Shown: piece by piece, positions 5,414 through 5,895 of the stretch
How positions within the stretch are numbered: position 1 is the stretch's first letter
How the letters are laid out: every line of letters begins with the position of its first letter
Assembly (NCBI GenBank): GCA_049642385.1
Contig: JBAROU010000198.1
Location: forward strand, 1-5,895
Source: JBAROU01 sp049642385
Lineage (GTDB): Bacteria > Chloroflexota > Dehalococcoidia > DSTF01 > RBG-16-68-14
DNA length: 5,895 bases
Direction: 5' to 3'
Program-made: the position numbers and the translations under genes
Notes under the pieces: generated by a model
What the model saw: the letters and a program-made list of their open reading frames with translations, nothing else
What the model was told of the DNA's origin: nothing
Database searches by the model: none

Positions 5414-5895
5414 ATGACGCTCATCCTTACAGCTGGTTGCAGCGATTTCATCGTGCAGGTCTCCGATCGGCGCTTCTGCCTTGCGGAATCAACGAAGCAT
5501 GGCGTGCGTCTCGTCGACATCAAGACAGACGAAGGCAACAAGGAGCTGGTTGTCGTTAGCTATGCTACTCACTTCTCGGTTGCTTTCACAGGCTTGGCCG
5601 AGGTGGGTGGTCAGAGTGTTGGAGACTGGCTCGCGGAAGTCATCGTTGAAAGCAAGGCGGCGGCGCAAGGCATTAGCGAATGCGCACAAGCCCTTCGCGA
5701 CGCAGCAACCCGATCATTCGGCGCTGCCTCAAGCCTCGGCTCTACTGACTTTCTCGAGTTCGTATTTTCGGGATATGACGCTCGAGACAAAGGGCCGCGT
5801 GTCATTCTAGTGTCGAATTTCAGGACGGAAACTCACGCGATACGTCCTGTTCCCACCCGAAGATTCGCGATCCTGCGTCCCCGAAACGTTGAGTA
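5414..5895 (+). CDS. Proteasome beta/HslV-like Ntn-hydrolase family protein, 3' end beyond the window
   Basis: 160 residues are visible and the frame is open at the right edge. The start MTLILTAGCSDFIVQVSDRR resembles the N-terminus of mature proteasome beta and HslV subunits, where Thr1 is the nucleophile. If the initiator Met is removed, Thr becomes residue 1 and Asp of SDRR falls at 17, the same spacing as proteasome Thr1/Asp17; Lys36 in VDIKT is near the position of Lys33. Later, VVVSYATHFSVAFTGLAEVGG (46-66) and VFSGYDARDKGPRVILVSNF (117-136) fit the beta-sheet pattern and the GYD segment of the fold. The family call is by motif recall, not search. ATG 5414 directly precedes the putative Thr; I see no clear Shine-Dalgarno, so initiation may be leaderless or weak. 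It is divergent from the integrase with an 84-bp gap. It could be a self-processing peptidase or a catalytically idle relative. Confidence 0.8.
   Translation, partial: MTLILTAGCSDFIVQVSDRRFCLAESTKHGVRLVDIKTDEGNKELVVVSYATHFSVAFTGLAEVGGQSVGDWLAEVIVESKAAAQGISECAQALRDAATRSFGAASSLGSTDFLEFVFSGYDARDKGPRVILVSNFRTETHAIRPVPTRRFAILRPRNVE

Noticed and set aside
1..5895. CRISPR array, tRNA, rRNA or insertion sequence ends
   Set aside because: No regularly spaced repeats, cloverleaf-like segments or terminal inverted repeats with a transposase were seen by eye.

Overview
The window is a GC-rich, recombinase-dense stretch of a bacterial chromosome or genomic island. Four of its seven genes or gene fragments belong to site-specific recombination: a serine recombinase with two tiny coupled partner genes, an intact tyrosine recombinase, and the broken 3' tail of a second, related tyrosine recombinase. 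The organism cannot be fixed from the sequence. A lipoprotein with a Thr/Pro-rich linker, a secreted TAP-type peptidase-like hydrolase, GTG starts and high GC suggest Chloroflexota or Actinobacteria; this is inference only.

Layout. 1-1669 (minus) is a compact three-gene operon: a 48-residue ORF, a 57-residue ORF and a serine recombinase that runs off the left edge. Each stop codon overlaps the next start (GTGA), and each start has its own Shine-Dalgarno. Just upstream (1710-1731) is a near-perfect 22-bp palindrome with a TC centre. 1738-2568 (minus) encodes a tryptophan-rich protein of unknown function with a possible C-terminal helix-turn-helix; its ribosome binding site lies inside a small hairpin. 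2602-2693 (minus) is the last 30 codons of a lost tyrosine recombinase.

2739-4348 (plus) carries a promoter and a lipoprotein alpha/beta hydrolase of the tripeptidyl-aminopeptidase (TAP) type with an intact Ser-Asp-His triad. It is convergent with an intact tyrosine recombinase (4385-5329, minus), whose last 92 bp match the upstream fragment at 82 of 92 positions. The hydrolase is therefore bracketed by two direct copies of an integrase tail. From 5414 (plus), running off the right edge, is a protein that looks like a proteasome beta/HslV-type Ntn-hydrolase, divergent from the integrase.

How the parts relate. The serine and tyrosine recombinases are alternative integration enzymes and mark this as a repeatedly invaded locus. 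The hydrolase and the Ntn-like gene are cargo or host genes next to them, with visibly more A/T-ending codons than the recombinases. The least expected element is the serine recombinase operon with two unrecognised coupled microproteins, followed by the duplicated integrase tail.
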